A DNA stretch of 64,000 nt from Paenibacillus protaetiae (GCF_004135365.1 NZ_CP035492.1:1-64000), one strand, 5' to 3'. Positions 35,301-45,434 are shown, counted from the first letter of the stretch. Notes: generated by a model not told the origin, from the sequence alone. Made by a program: numbers and translations.

Positions 35301-36782
35301 ATGAGCGGACAACGGCATAAGGTTCAACCAATGGGGCTTCGTTTTGTGGCTTTATACTGCCGGGTATCAACCGATGAACAAGCACGTGAAGGTGTCTCGT
35401 TGGATGAGCAGGTAGAGCGGCTGAAAGCCTATTGCAGAGCTATGGGGTGGAGTGACCAGGTCCAGATCTTCATTGATGACGGATACTCTGCCAAAAACTT
35501 AGACCGTCCTGAGTTGAAGCGGTTGCTTCATGCGGTCAAGAGTGGAGCAGTCTCGCGCATTATGGTTACGAAGCTCGACCGAATGAGCAGACGGCTGCTC
35601 GATCTGCTTAATATCATCGATTTGTTTCAGGATCATGAGGTTTCATTCGTTTCTATTAGTGAGTCGTTTGATACAAACACTCCTTCAGGAAGATTGACAT
35701 TACAGGTTCTTGGCGCTGTGGCTGAATTCGAGCGAGAACGGATTCGAGAACGTGTATTTGAAAATATGCTGCATGCTGCTACAACTGGCAAATGGTTGAC
35801 CCAAAGCCCATATGGATATGACTTGGTAGACAAGTCATTGGTTGTTAATGTTGTTGAATCTCAAATCGTAAAGAGAGTGTACGATTTGTATTTGAATGAG
35901 GGTCTTGGCTTTTACAGCATTGCGAAACGTTTGAATGAGGAAGGAGTTCCTTCCAGACATCGCAAAGAATGGTCTATTCGGGCGATTAAGCTGATGCTTA
36001 CGAACCCTGCTTATAAAGGCACATTGGTATGGAATCGCAAAGATTCCAGCAAAACGCAGCGCAAAGACAAGGATGAAGCGGAGTGGGTAAGTGTGGAAGA
36101 ATGTCTTCCCGTTATTATCGAACAGCCGATATGGGACAAAGTTCAACTGCGGATTAATCAGCCGAGTAACATTGCTCCTAGAGCGAAGACAAGTCCGCAT
36201 TTGCTAGGCGGAATGCTAAGATGCGGAAAATGTGGTTCTGGCATGAGTATCGGCTTTTCAGGGTCACTTAACAAGCGATACCGCGTTTATCGTTGCTCCG
36301 CCAATAAGAACAAAGGAACGTGTACGAGTAAGCAATACCGTGCGGATGAAGTGGAAGCTTGGTTTAAGGAAGGACTGCAACAGCTGGTCGAGAATAAGAC
36401 CGGCGCATTAACCATTATGGCGAAGGAAGCCATGGTAAGGTCAGAGCGTGAACAACTCGAACAGAAGGTCAGTACGGCTAGAGCACGTTATAAAAGAAAA
36501 GTTGAGGCTTACACCTCGGGGCTGATCGAACTAGAAGATTTGAACGAGGAGAAGGCTCGGCTTGATCAGTTCGTGCAAGAACTGGATAAAATGTCGGGAG
36601 AAGAAATCGAGCCTGTAAACATGGAACAGCTTCAGTTAGAGCTGAATTCAAAAGTTAACAACATCATATCAGCGATGGATTTACTGCCTGTCGAGCAAGC
36701 CAAAGGAATTATTCAAACTCTCGTCCAATATGTCGTTGTGCACGGCGAGGAAGACATTGAAATTCGACTGCAGCCGGTGTAA
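35301..36782 (+). CDS. Large serine recombinase C
   Basis: 493 residues, start preceded by GAGGTGAGG. Catalytic Ser23 in ALYCRVSTDEQAREGVSLDE; VTKLDRMSRRLLDLLNIIDL; GAVAEFERERIRERV; recombinase domain QSPYGYDLVDKSL; zinc ribbon LRCGKCGSGM ... YRCSANKNKGTC; long coiled coil. This layout is the closest of the three to phage-type integrases and SpoIVCA-type excision enzymes, making it the prime candidate for the spoVR att site (inference). Confidence 0.95.
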   Translation: MSGQRHKVQPMGLRFVALYCRVSTDEQAREGVSLDEQVERLKAYCRAMGWSDQVQIFIDDGYSAKNLDRPELKRLLHAVKSGAVSRIMVTKLDRMSRRLLDLLNIIDLFQDHEVSFVSISESFDTNTPSGRLTLQVLGAVAEFERERIRERVFENMLHAATTGKWLTQSPYGYDLVDKSLVVNVVESQIVKRVYDLYLNEGLGFYSIAKRLNEEGVPSRHRKEWSIRAIKLMLTNPAYKGTLVWNRKDSSKTQRKDKDEAEWVSVEECLPVIIEQPIWDKVQLRINQPSNIAPRAKTSPHLLGGMLRCGKCGSGMSIGFSGSLNKRYRVYRCSANKNKGTCTSKQYRADEVEAWFKEGLQQLVENKTGALTIMAKEAMVRSEREQLEQKVSTARARYKRKVEAYTSGLIELEDLNEEKARLDQFVQELDKMSGEEIEPVNMEQLQLELNSKVNNIISAMDLLPVEQAKGIIQTLVQYVVVHGEEDIEIRLQPV

Positions 36783-36785
36783 CCG

Positions 36786-36878
36786 ATGGACAATGATGCG
36801 ATGGAAGGGGCGCAGTTAGCGGAATCTCGGTCGGAACATCCGCCTTACTTGCCGGAGAAAAAGGAATATCTGCATTGA
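36786..36878 (+). CDS. Possible 30-residue peptide after recombinase C
   Basis: ATG 36786 starts 3 bases after the recombinase stop; the frame reads MDNDAMEGAQLAESRSEHPP then YLPEKKEYLH and ends one base before a hairpin. There is no separate ribosome site, so expression would need coupling. Low certainty. Confidence 0.25.
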   Translation: MDNDAMEGAQLAESRSEHPPYLPEKKEYLH

Positions 36879-36879
36879 A

Positions 36880-36908
36880 ACATCCCCTGCCTTATTAGAC
36901 AGGGGATG
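36880..36908. terminator. Hairpin between recombinase C and the coiled-coil gene
   Basis: ACATCCCCTG / CAGGGGATGT, 10-bp perfect stem, weak T-tract on either side; probably a shared terminator. Confidence 0.65.
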
Positions 36909-36913
36909 TGCAT

Positions 36914-37927
36914 TTATATCTTGTCGGCTTGCTCTGGTTCATCTTCCGACTGATTTTCGAGTTGTTGATCATTATCGGTCTGTTCTTCCTGTTGAAGGTC
37001 TTGTAAGTATTCATCAGTTTCAGGGATATAGGGATCTTGATCGTCGAACAGTTCTTCAGCTAATTCGTCCTCCGGCGCGGCAACTTCATTGCTTTCGAGC
37101 TGAACAATAAACTCAGTTGAAGGCTGCTGTAATCCACTTACTGTTAGCAGGGAAGTGTCTTTTCTAGGTCGACCTCGTTTCTTTGGAGCTTGAGTATCTG
37201 CGTCTGTTACATCTAATGTGTCATAATGATTTTCCTGAGGATTTATTCTAGTCGTAGTATGGTGAGAGGGTGCTGCGCTAGCTTTTAGGCGTTCGATTTC
37301 AAGCTTATGTTCATATTCCATCCGCATGAGTGTCATTTCGTGTTGCTGTTTTTGTAATTGTTGTTGCAGGTTCAGGCTTTCCTCTTTCAGACGATGAATT
37401 TCAGACGGATAATTGATGGCATTCCATTGGTTGCGTTCATTTCGAAGATTCCCGATTTCTGAATCTTTATCTTTTAGTGAGTTGGAAAGGGTGGAGATTA
37501 GTGTTTCGTGTAAGTGTGACTGCTTTCGAAGTTGCTCTAATTCTTTCTTGTCTTGTTGAGCTTGGGCAACAGTTTCGGTTAATTGGTTGCTCAATGCAGT
37601 ACGTGCATCCTCGCTGGCTTGAAGTTGCTGTTCCAACGCCTCATATCTGTTCTTCCAAGTCGTTTCTTGGTCGATTAGCGAATCAGAAGATTTTTTGATG
37701 ATGTGCACAATCGTTTCTTGAACACGAGTTAGATGATGTGAGATGGAGTCGAGATCATCGGTGTAATGCTTTGTTCCATCCGATTGTTTTAATAAATGTG
37801 TTTCATAAAGAGAGATAACATGTTCAAACCATTCTTTATTCGTATCGAAATCTGCATCCTTCATAAACTGATTGATCTTTTCCTTTAATTCGGGAGTAAC
37901 CTTTACTGCAAATCCTGGATCTGCCAT
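36914..37927 (-). CDS. Coiled-coil protein with AT-hook and acidic tail
   Basis: 337 residues. The N-terminal about 50 residues (VTPELKEKINQFMKDADFDT) look like a small helical DNA-binding head; residues about 75-215 are a continuous coiled coil (EALEQQLQASEDARTALSNQ and on). KKRGRPRKD near residue 250 is a classic AT-hook. The last 60 residues are strongly acidic. This layout resembles KfrA-type plasmid proteins, which bind iterons upstream of their own gene. Repeats are indeed present at 37950-38003. A role in island maintenance or autoregulation is inferred. Confidence 0.6.
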   Translation of the reverse strand: MADPGFAVKVTPELKEKINQFMKDADFDTNKEWFEHVISLYETHLLKQSDGTKHYTDDLDSISHHLTRVQETIVHIIKKSSDSLIDQETTWKNRYEALEQQLQASEDARTALSNQLTETVAQAQQDKKELEQLRKQSHLHETLISTLSNSLKDKDSEIGNLRNERNQWNAINYPSEIHRLKEESLNLQQQLQKQQHEMTLMRMEYEHKLEIERLKASAAPSHHTTTRINPQENHYDTLDVTDADTQAPKKRGRPRKDTSLLTVSGLQQPSTEFIVQLESNEVAAPEDELAEELFDDQDPYIPETDEYLQDLQQEEQTDNDQQLENQSEDEPEQADKI

Positions 37928-37949
37928 TTTACTGATCCCCTTTAAAATG

Positions 37950-38003
37950 GTTTACTTTAAACTCCTTGATATACTTGAGGTTAACCGGGTTTACCGAGTT
38001 AAC
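37950..38003. repeat. GTTWAC iterons upstream of the coiled-coil gene
   Basis: GTTAAC (37980), GTTTAC (37989) and GTTAAC (37998) have an exact 9-bp period; a further GTTTAC lies at 37950, followed by inverted TTTAAAC. The position fits an operator or centromere-like site for the adjacent protein. Confidence 0.65.
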
Positions 38004-38206
38004 TGAATTCATTTCGGATTTGCTTTCTTCAACAAATATATGCAGGTCATTGAAAAAAATGTGGCTAAGCTATAGCTGTAACTGAAGGATTTGATATACT
38101 CAGTAGTGGATTCTGATTCATTAAACATTGGAGCGAATGTAACCAAAATAGTGGGAATTGAAATCCTAGATATAATTTTAAATTAAAACGATATAGGGAG
38201 TCCTTT

Positions 38207-39109
38207 ATGGGGAAGAAATTAACGATATATCTAATTGATGGATTGGCTACCGGTCCAAGAACAATAGAAATAGGAAATTGGTCGGGAAAGGCTGTCTATT
38301 CGCAGCGTGCATCATTATCAAAAATATTAGATCGAGAAGAATTTGATCGACCTGGTGTTTACATTCTCAAATCTACTCCCAATAGCGATAATTTCAATGA
38401 ACGAATTTATATTGGGGAAGCGGAAAATCTCAAGAACAGACTAAAACAGCATTTAGCTAATTCTGAAAAAGATTTTGTTGAATTAGCCGCTTTTGTTAGC
38501 AAGGATGAGATGTTAACTAAAGCACATATTAAATATCTGGAGTCCAAAATTATTAGATTGGCAAGAGAAGCGAAATCAGCTGAAATTGACAATGATAAAA
38601 CACCCGAATTGAGTACCTTGCATGAAGCAGATCGATCAGATATGGAGTATTATCTTGAACAAATCAAGTTGATTTTGCCCGTTGTTAACTTCATGTTCTT
38701 AGTCCCATCTGTATATAAACAAGTCAACGAAAACAGCCAACCACGAGGACATGAAGAGAATGAGAAAGTCTTTTATTTAAAAAGCAAGTTAGCAGAGGCA
38801 AGATTACTGGAGACAGAGGAAGGCTTTGTTGTTCTGACAAATTCGCAGTGCATTAAGCAAGTTCAGAATTCGTTCCCGGAAGGATATAAGAAACTCCGAG
38901 AAAAACTTGTCGAAACAAACGTACTCGTGGAGCAAGGGGATTTCCTTATGTTTCAAGAAAATGCGATCTTCTCAAGTATTAGCGCAGCTGCGGCAGTCGT
39001 TTTAGGGAGATCAGCTGCAGGACCTATTGAATGGATTGATAATAGTGGAAAGACCTATAAGCAAACTCAACAGCAGAAATTTAGTGTTGTCGAATCGAAT
39101 AGAGATTAG
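38207..39109 (+). CDS. GIY-YIG nuclease-like protein with DUF4357
   Basis: 300 residues. PGVYILKSTPNSDNFNERIY followed by IGEAENLKNRLKQHL forms a GIY-YIG-type N-terminal domain (here GVY...IYIGE, with Arg in KNRLKQH). The C-terminal part, SSISAAAAVVLGRSAAGPIE continuing WIDNSGKTYK, is the DUF4357 domain. Such proteins are often encoded beside type I R-M operons and probably act on DNA in defence. The gene is AT-richer than the hsd genes and has its own terminator. Confidence 0.8.
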   Translation: MGKKLTIYLIDGLATGPRTIEIGNWSGKAVYSQRASLSKILDREEFDRPGVYILKSTPNSDNFNERIYIGEAENLKNRLKQHLANSEKDFVELAAFVSKDEMLTKAHIKYLESKIIRLAREAKSAEIDNDKTPELSTLHEADRSDMEYYLEQIKLILPVVNFMFLVPSVYKQVNENSQPRGHEENEKVFYLKSKLAEARLLETEEGFVVLTNSQCIKQVQNSFPEGYKKLREKLVETNVLVEQGDFLMFQENAIFSSISAAAAVVLGRSAAGPIEWIDNSGKTYKQTQQQKFSVVESNRD

Positions 39110-39120
39110 ATTTAGATTGG

Positions 39121-39160
39121 TACCAGGAACTTATTGCTTCCTGGTATTCTTTTGTTTTTT
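39121..39160 (+). terminator. Terminator after the GIY-YIG gene
   Basis: ACCAGGAA / TTCCTGGT stem followed by ATTCTTTTGTTTTTT. Confidence 0.85.
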
Positions 39161-39320
39161 AGGTCTAAAATTGTTCGGTAATAAAGGTTTTTCCTTGCAA
39201 TATAGCGAATATTTATCTGTTACTACAGAACTAGTCGATCAAACGTACGTTCCATGACAGGGTACTGTCGGAAGAACATATTAATATGAATGATAACAAC
39301 CACGTATCGAGGTGTTTCTA

Positions 39321-42300
39321 ATGGCTGGCAACTTTGAATTCTTACATGACCGCTGGGAGATCTTATCGGATCTTGGCGAGATGGCAGAGCGCAATTTGTT
39401 CATTGATCCGAATACATCCCTAATTAAGCTTCGTATGTTCGGAGAGACATTGACCAAATACATATGTGCGATGGAAGAGATGGACGAGACGAAGGAGCTT
39501 ACGCAAGTCGATCGTTTGTCACAGTTGAAGAGGGATGATTTGATTTCTGACGATATCGTAGATTATCTACACACCCTCCGTAAAATCGGAAACAAAGCTG
39601 TTCACGAGTCGGGGTACGGTTCAACACGCGAAGCTCAGGCTTCGACGCTGCTGGCATTCCGGCTAAGTGTCTGGTTCATGCAAGTGTACGGTGATTGGAA
39701 CTTCCAAGCGCCAGATTATATAGAGCCAGTGGAACAACAGGATACCGCTGGCAACGAAAAGCAGCTGGATCAATTGGCAAGAGCCTATGAAGAAAAGATG
39801 GCAAAGCTCCAACAGGAACTGGCAGCACTTCGACAGCAGCAAACGAATGTTACGCATGAAGACAAGAAGAAACGCCATTCGAAGTCGAAACAAGCAGGTA
39901 GTGCTTTTACGCTTACGGAAGCAGAGACACGCCTCATCATTGACGAGAAGCTACGGCAAGCGGGCTGGGAAGTTGATTCCCAGACTCTTCGTTATGGACT
40001 TGGCACGCGTCCTGAGAAAGGGCGCAACCTTGCAATCGCAGAGTGGGCACTCAAGACAGGTTTTGCAGATTATGCGCTGTTTTGTGGACTAGAGCTGGTC
40101 GGCATCGTTGAAGCGAAGCGGATCAGCAGGAACATCGAGGCGGACATTGCCCAAGCGAAAAAGTACGCCATGCAGGTTATACGCCATGGAGATGAAATCA
40201 TTCATGGACCATGGGGGAATTATCAAGTGCCATTCCTGTTCTCGACGAATGGTCGCCCATACTTGGAGCAATTGAAGAATATGTCCGGTATCTGGTTCCT
40301 CGATGCTCGCAAGCCAACGAATCATCCGCGTCCTCTGCAGGCGTGGTATTCGCCGCAAGGGCTGAAAGATTTGCTGAAGCAGGACACCGAGCAAGCTGCT
40401 AAGGATCTGCAAGATGAGACGCTAGATTACTTGAAGCTGCGTCCGTATCAGGAGGAAGCTATTCTTTCGGTAGAAGGTGCAATTGACGAAGGTCAGCGCA
40501 GTATCCTGCTGGCGATGGCGACAGGCACAGGCAAAACCCGTATGGCAATCGGGCTTATTTATCGTCTAATCAAACATAACCGCTTCAAGCGTATTCTGTT
40601 TCTCGTGGACCGCTCAGCTCTTGGACGTCAAGCAGAGGCAGCTTTTAAAGATTCCAAGCTGGAGAGCTATCATTCGTTTACAGAAATTTTTGAGCTTCAG
40701 ACGTTGGATGATAAGAAGCCGAATCCGGAGACCAAGGTGCAGATCGCTACCGTACAAGGGATGGTTAAGCGCATTTTCTATAATGAATCCGACGAAGCGG
40801 AGATTCCGTCTGTTGACCAATACGACTGCGTGATCGTCGATGAAGCCCATCGCGGCTATACGCTGGATAAGGAAATGTCTGAGGTAGAGCTGGAGTTCCG
40901 TGACCACGAAGATTATGTCAGCAAATACCGCAAGGTGTTGGACTATTTCGATGCGTTCCGAATTGGACTGACGGCTACGCCGGCGTTGCATACGGTTGAG
41001 ATTTTTGGAAGACCGGTATTCAACTACTCGTATCGTGAAGCGGTAATCGACGGGTATCTCATTGACCATGAACCGCCCATGCAGTTCGAAACTCAGCTCA
41101 AGAAGAACGGGATCAAATGGCAGGTTGGTGAAGAGGTAGAAGTATACGATATCTCCTCTGGTAATGTGGAGAAGGAACTGCTCCAGGATGAGATCAATCT
41201 GGAAGTGACCCAATTCAACAAGACGGTTATTACGGAGAACTTTAACCGCGTCATCCTAGAAGAGTTGACGAAATATATCGACCCCGAGTCAGAAGGGAAG
41301 ACCCTTATATTCGCCGCAACCGACGATCATGCGGATATGGTCGTTCGGATCTTCAAGGAAGAACTGGAGAAGGCATATGGGGCAGTCGATGACAATGCTG
41401 TACTCAAGATCACTGGTTCCATCAAAGATCCGCTGCATGCCATCAAGCTGTTCAAAAATGAACGATTGCCAAGCATCGTAGTAACAGTCGATTTGCTGAC
41501 AACGGGAATAGATATTCCAAGTATTACGAATCTCGTCTTCCTGCGCCGCGTGCGTTCTCGGATCCTATATGAGCAAATGCTTGGCAGAGCGACGAGACGT
41601 TGCGATGAGATCGGCAAAGATCATTTTATGATTTATGATGCCGTTGGAATCTATGAGACGTTAAAGCCTTATACAGACATGAAGCCGGTGGTGACGAAGC
41701 CAACGGTATCCCTTGATGTGCTGACGAGCGAGCTTGCACAGCTGGAAGATGAAGAGAAGGGCAAGCCGCATAAGGACCAGATCATTGCGAAGATGCAGCG
41801 TAAGAAGCGCACTTGGACGCAGAAGGATCATGACGACTTTAAGGCATTGTCCGGCGGGATGAGTATTGAGAAGTTTATCGATGATTTGAAGAGCATGAGT
41901 GTATTGCAAGCGAGCTCTGATCTGCAGACGAAGAAGCCGCTGGTTGCTTTTATAGATGAGAATCGCGGCAGAGGACACCGAATCTATATATCGGAGCATG
42001 AAGATAAGCTGATCTCCACCTCGCGAGGTTATGGAGATGCAGATAAGCCGGAGGATTACCTGGAAGGGTTCCATGCTTTTATCACAGAGAACTTGAACCT
42101 CATTCCGGCTCTTACGATTATTTGCACTCGTCCGAATGACCTGACACGAGATGAACTGCGCAAGCTTCGGGTGGAGCTTGACCAGAAGGGTTATTCGGAG
42201 AAAATGCTGCAGGCGGCATGGCGTGATGCGAAGAACGAGGATATTGCAGCGGATATTATTAGCTTCATCCGTCAGCAAGCGCTTGGTGACCCATTAATTA

Positions 42301-42572
42301 GTCATGAAGAGCGGATTGAAGGCGCCATGAAAAAAATATATGATATGAAAGTCTGGTCAAAGGTTCAGAAGGACTGGCTGAAGCGGATTGAGAAGCAGCT
42401 GCTGCAGGAATCGGTATTAGACCCGAATCCGGAGAAAGCTTTTGAGGTAGAACCATTCAAGAGCAAGGGCGGCTACAAGCAGCTGAACAAGATTTTTGAT
42501 GGCGAGATGGACACCATTGTAACAACAATAAATACAGCATTGTATACACCACGAAAGAGGGATTACGCGTAA
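39321..42572 (+). CDS. hsdR: Type I restriction enzyme, R subunit
   Basis: 1,083 residues from ATG 39321 (GAGGTG upstream). N-terminal helical DUF4145-like region (about 1-130), coiled-coil linker, PD-(D/E)XK nuclease (FADYALFCGLELVGIVEAKR), then SF2 motor: motif I MATGTGKTRMAIGL, motif II VIVDEAHRGY, motif III GLTATPA, motif VI QMLGRATRRCDEIG, and an EcoEI-type C-terminal domain. It translocates and cuts unmodified DNA with HsdM and HsdS. The stop codon is directly followed by hsdM. Confidence 0.95.
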   Translation: MAGNFEFLHDRWEILSDLGEMAERNLFIDPNTSLIKLRMFGETLTKYICAMEEMDETKELTQVDRLSQLKRDDLISDDIVDYLHTLRKIGNKAVHESGYGSTREAQASTLLAFRLSVWFMQVYGDWNFQAPDYIEPVEQQDTAGNEKQLDQLARAYEEKMAKLQQELAALRQQQTNVTHEDKKKRHSKSKQAGSAFTLTEAETRLIIDEKLRQAGWEVDSQTLRYGLGTRPEKGRNLAIAEWALKTGFADYALFCGLELVGIVEAKRISRNIEADIAQAKKYAMQVIRHGDEIIHGPWGNYQVPFLFSTNGRPYLEQLKNMSGIWFLDARKPTNHPRPLQAWYSPQGLKDLLKQDTEQAAKDLQDETLDYLKLRPYQEEAILSVEGAIDEGQRSILLAMATGTGKTRMAIGLIYRLIKHNRFKRILFLVDRSALGRQAEAAFKDSKLESYHSFTEIFELQTLDDKKPNPETKVQIATVQGMVKRIFYNESDEAEIPSVDQYDCVIVDEAHRGYTLDKEMSEVELEFRDHEDYVSKYRKVLDYFDAFRIGLTATPALHTVEIFGRPVFNYSYREAVIDGYLIDHEPPMQFETQLKKNGIKWQVGEEVEVYDISSGNVEKELLQDEINLEVTQFNKTVITENFNRVILEELTKYIDPESEGKTLIFAATDDHADMVVRIFKEELEKAYGAVDDNAVLKITGSIKDPLHAIKLFKNERLPSIVVTVDLLTTGIDIPSITNLVFLRRVRSRILYEQMLGRATRRCDEIGKDHFMIYDAVGIYETLKPYTDMKPVVTKPTVSLDVLTSELAQLEDEEKGKPHKDQIIAKMQRKKRTWTQKDHDDFKALSGGMSIEKFIDDLKSMSVLQASSDLQTKKPLVAFIDENRGRGHRIYISEHEDKLISTSRGYGDADKPEDYLEGFHAFITENLNLIPALTIICTRPNDLTRDELRKLRVELDQKGYSEKMLQAAWRDAKNEDIAADIISFIRQQALGDPLISHEERIEGAMKKIYDMKVWSKVQKDWLKRIEKQLLQESVLDPNPEKAFEVEPFKSKGGYKQLNKIFDGEMDTIVTTINTALYTPRKRDYA

Positions 42573-44060
42573 ATGGGCAATCAGGATATTGTACAGAAGC
42601 TATGGAACTTATGTAACGTACTGCGGGATGACGGCATTACATATCATCAATATGTAACGGAACTGACGTATGTGCTGTTCCTCAAAATGATGAAGGAAAC
42701 CGACAACGAAGGCATTCTGCCGGAGCATTACCGCTGGGATTCACTGACGGAGCGTCATGGCATGGCGCTTCAACAGCATTACCGCCAGTTGCTGCTAGAC
42801 CTTGGCAACCAAGGAAATGAAACAATCAAGCAGATCTACATGAATGCAACCTCCAACATTAACGAACCGAAAAACTTGGAGAAAATCATTACCTCCATCG
42901 ATCAGCTCGACTGGTATAGCGCAAAAGAAGAAGGTCTTGGCGATCTGTACGAGGGATTGCTGGAGAAGAACGCCAGCGAGACGAAGTCGGGAGCGGGGCA
43001 ATATTTTACGCCGCGTCCGCTTATTGATGTAATCACCAAGTTGGTGGATCCACAGCCGGGCGAGCGCTGCAACGACCCAGCTGCAGGTACGTTCGGATTT
43101 ATGATCGCGGCGGATCGACATGTCCGCAGCAATACGGACGATTATTTCGACCTCGGGGAGAAGGAAGCGGAGTTTCAGAAGCACCAAGCATTCACCGGCG
43201 TTGAACTGGTTAAAGATACGCATCGCCTGGCGATGATGAACGCCATGCTTCACGATATTCATAGCGATATTATACTTGGCGATACATTGTCTGATGATGG
43301 CACAAATCTGAAAAACTTCGACGTTATCCTGACGAATCCGCCGTTTGGTACGAAGCAGGGCGGTGAGCGACCGACTCGTGACGACCTGACGTTCGCAACA
43401 ACGAACAAACAGCTGAACTTCCTTCAGCATATTTATCGTGCCTTGAAAGCTAACGGCAAAGCCCGCGCAGCAGTTGTCCTGCCGGACAACGTGCTGTTCG
43501 AGAGTGGCGTAGGCACTAAAATTCGTGCTGACTTGATGGATAAATGCAATCTGCATACGATTTTGCGTCTGCCTACTGGTATATTTTACGCTCAAGGCGT
43601 TAAGACGAACGTCTTATTTTTCACGCGTGAAAAGACGGATAAGGACAGCACAAAGGACGTATGGGTATACGATCTGCGTACGAATATGCCAAGTTTCGGT
43701 AAACGGAATCCGTTGACTGTGGCTCATTTTGACGCGTTTATAGCAGCTTACACGGCTGAGGATCGCACGAAGATCGAAGATGAGCGCTGGAATGTGTTCA
43801 CACGTGATGACATTCGTATGAAGGATGACAGCCTCGACATCGGCTTGATCGCTGACGAATCTTTGTCTGCTTATGATAACTTGCCTGATCCAATTGACTC
43901 GGCTGAGGAAGCGATGTCGAAACTGGAAGAAGCACTCGCACTGCTTGGCGAAGTTGTAGCTGAATTGAAAGCAATTGAGACGAAGCCCGTTAGCTATGAG
44001 GAAAACAAACCAGCTTTGGCTAAGGTCGCTGAAGCATCCGGGGTGTACGGCAATGAGTAA
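42573..44060 (+). CDS. hsdM: Type I DNA N6-adenine methyltransferase, M subunit
   Basis: 495 residues. N-terminal HsdM_N domain (NVLRDDGITYHQYVTELTYV), SAM motif NDPAAGTFGFMIAADRHV, and catalytic motif IV ILTNPPFGTKQGGERP. KSGAGQYFTPRPLIDVITKL is typical of type I M subunits. It starts immediately after the hsdR stop and overlaps hsdS by 8 bp, so the three are one operon in R-M-S order. Confidence 0.97.
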   Translation: MGNQDIVQKLWNLCNVLRDDGITYHQYVTELTYVLFLKMMKETDNEGILPEHYRWDSLTERHGMALQQHYRQLLLDLGNQGNETIKQIYMNATSNINEPKNLEKIITSIDQLDWYSAKEEGLGDLYEGLLEKNASETKSGAGQYFTPRPLIDVITKLVDPQPGERCNDPAAGTFGFMIAADRHVRSNTDDYFDLGEKEAEFQKHQAFTGVELVKDTHRLAMMNAMLHDIHSDIILGDTLSDDGTNLKNFDVILTNPPFGTKQGGERPTRDDLTFATTNKQLNFLQHIYRALKANGKARAAVVLPDNVLFESGVGTKIRADLMDKCNLHTILRLPTGIFYAQGVKTNVLFFTREKTDKDSTKDVWVYDLRTNMPSFGKRNPLTVAHFDAFIAAYTAEDRTKIEDERWNVFTRDDIRMKDDSLDIGLIADESLSAYDNLPDPIDSAEEAMSKLEEALALLGEVVAELKAIETKPVSYEENKPALAKVAEASGVYGNE

Positions 44061-45387
44061 GAGGGTTGAAATGTCGCAGGAAGAGCTGTTGAAAAAGGCT
44101 TTGGTGCCAGTAGAGGAGCAGCCTTATGAGGTGCCGGGGAATTGGGTTTGGGTAAGGCTAGGTGGAGTAACAAACTTTATCGATTATAGAGGGAAAACTC
44201 CAAATAAAACCGATTCAGGTATCCCACTTATTACAGCAAAGAATGTGAGAATGAATAAGCTAAATGATGAGCCGCGCGAGTATATTTCAGCCAATGATTA
44301 TGATAGCTGGATGACACGTGGTATACCTAATCCTGGTGATGTACTGTTTACAACTGAAGCCCCATTAGGTAATGTAACCCAGTTAACAAACAAAGGAAAA
44401 GTCGCTCTTGCACAACGTATCATTACCATTCAATCTCTCGTGGGGAATAATACATTTTTAAAATATCTTCTAATGAGTCCTCAGATTCAGAGTGAGATAC
44501 TAAGTCAATCAACTGGAACAACAGTTCAAGGAATTAAAGCAAGTAAACTGAAACTGCAACCCATTCCTTTTCCGCCACTAAACGAACAAAAACGAATTGC
44601 CGACAAAGTCGACAGACTCTTGGACAAAATCAATCAAGCCAAACAATTAATTGAAGAAGCCAAAGCAACTTTTGAATTTCGTCGAGCGGCAATTTTGGAC
44701 AAGGCTTTTCGTGGGGAGCTGACGAAGAAGTGGCGGGAAGAGAGCTTTGGGTCGGCTGAACAAAACTGGGAGATTACTACTATAGGGGCTGTATGCTCTG
44801 AATCATTCTACGGTCCTCGATTCGGTAAGAACGAGTATTCAACTGAAGGAATACCGACTATTAGAACAACTGACATGACAAAAAACGGTGAAATCATACT
44901 TAAAGATCCACCAAAGGTGATTATCGAAGAGAAGAATATTGAAAAGTTCCGTCTGAAAAAAGGAGATCTTCTAATCACTCGAACTGGAAGTATTGGGACT
45001 ATGGCGGTATTTAATGAAGAATATTTAGCTGTGCCTAGTGCCTACTTGATAAGGTTTCGTTTTATAGAACAAGTGAATACAAGATATATGTTCTATTACT
45101 TGATGTCACCAAAAGGACAAAAAATGATGGGCTTAGGTACTACTGCAATTACACAACCTAATATTAATGCAGAGACTATAAAGAAAATGCCTTTTATTCT
45201 ACCTTCATTTGAAGAGCAGATTGAGATAGTCCAAGTATTAGATTCATTTTGGCATATGGAACAGAAATTGATAAATAGGTTTGAAAAATATGATTATCTC
45301 AATAAACTGGAACAATCAATACTTATGTCCGCATTTAGTGGGAAGCTGGGAACTAATGATGTGAATGATTCAAAACCAATTGTCTAG
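44053..45387 (+). CDS. hsdS: Type I specificity subunit
   Basis: 444 residues from ATG 44053. Two target-recognition domains: the first begins near PGNWVWVRLGGVTNFIDYRG, the second near NWEITTIGAVCSESFYGPRF. Each ends in a conserved helix (PPLNEQKRIADKVDRLLDKI; LPSFEEQIEIVQVLDSFWHM). The two TRDs set a bipartite target that cannot be read from sequence alone. The TRD text is AT-richer than hsdM, as expected for swapping domains. Confidence 0.95.
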   Translation: MSKRVEMSQEELLKKALVPVEEQPYEVPGNWVWVRLGGVTNFIDYRGKTPNKTDSGIPLITAKNVRMNKLNDEPREYISANDYDSWMTRGIPNPGDVLFTTEAPLGNVTQLTNKGKVALAQRIITIQSLVGNNTFLKYLLMSPQIQSEILSQSTGTTVQGIKASKLKLQPIPFPPLNEQKRIADKVDRLLDKINQAKQLIEEAKATFEFRRAAILDKAFRGELTKKWREESFGSAEQNWEITTIGAVCSESFYGPRFGKNEYSTEGIPTIRTTDMTKNGEIILKDPPKVIIEEKNIEKFRLKKGDLLITRTGSIGTMAVFNEEYLAVPSAYLIRFRFIEQVNTRYMFYYLMSPKGQKMMGLGTTAITQPNINAETIKKMPFILPSFEEQIEIVQVLDSFWHMEQKLINRFEKYDYLNKLEQSILMSAFSGKLGTNDVNDSKPIV

Positions 45388-45397
45388 TATATGTAAA

Positions 45398-45434
45398 ACA
45401 ACCAAGGCTGCTTAGCAACCTTGGTTGTATTTTC
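45398..45434. terminator. Terminator between hsdS and the island spoVR
   Basis: ACAACCAAGG / CCTTGGTTGT stem with flanking A- and T-tracts; usable from both sides. Confidence 0.85.
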
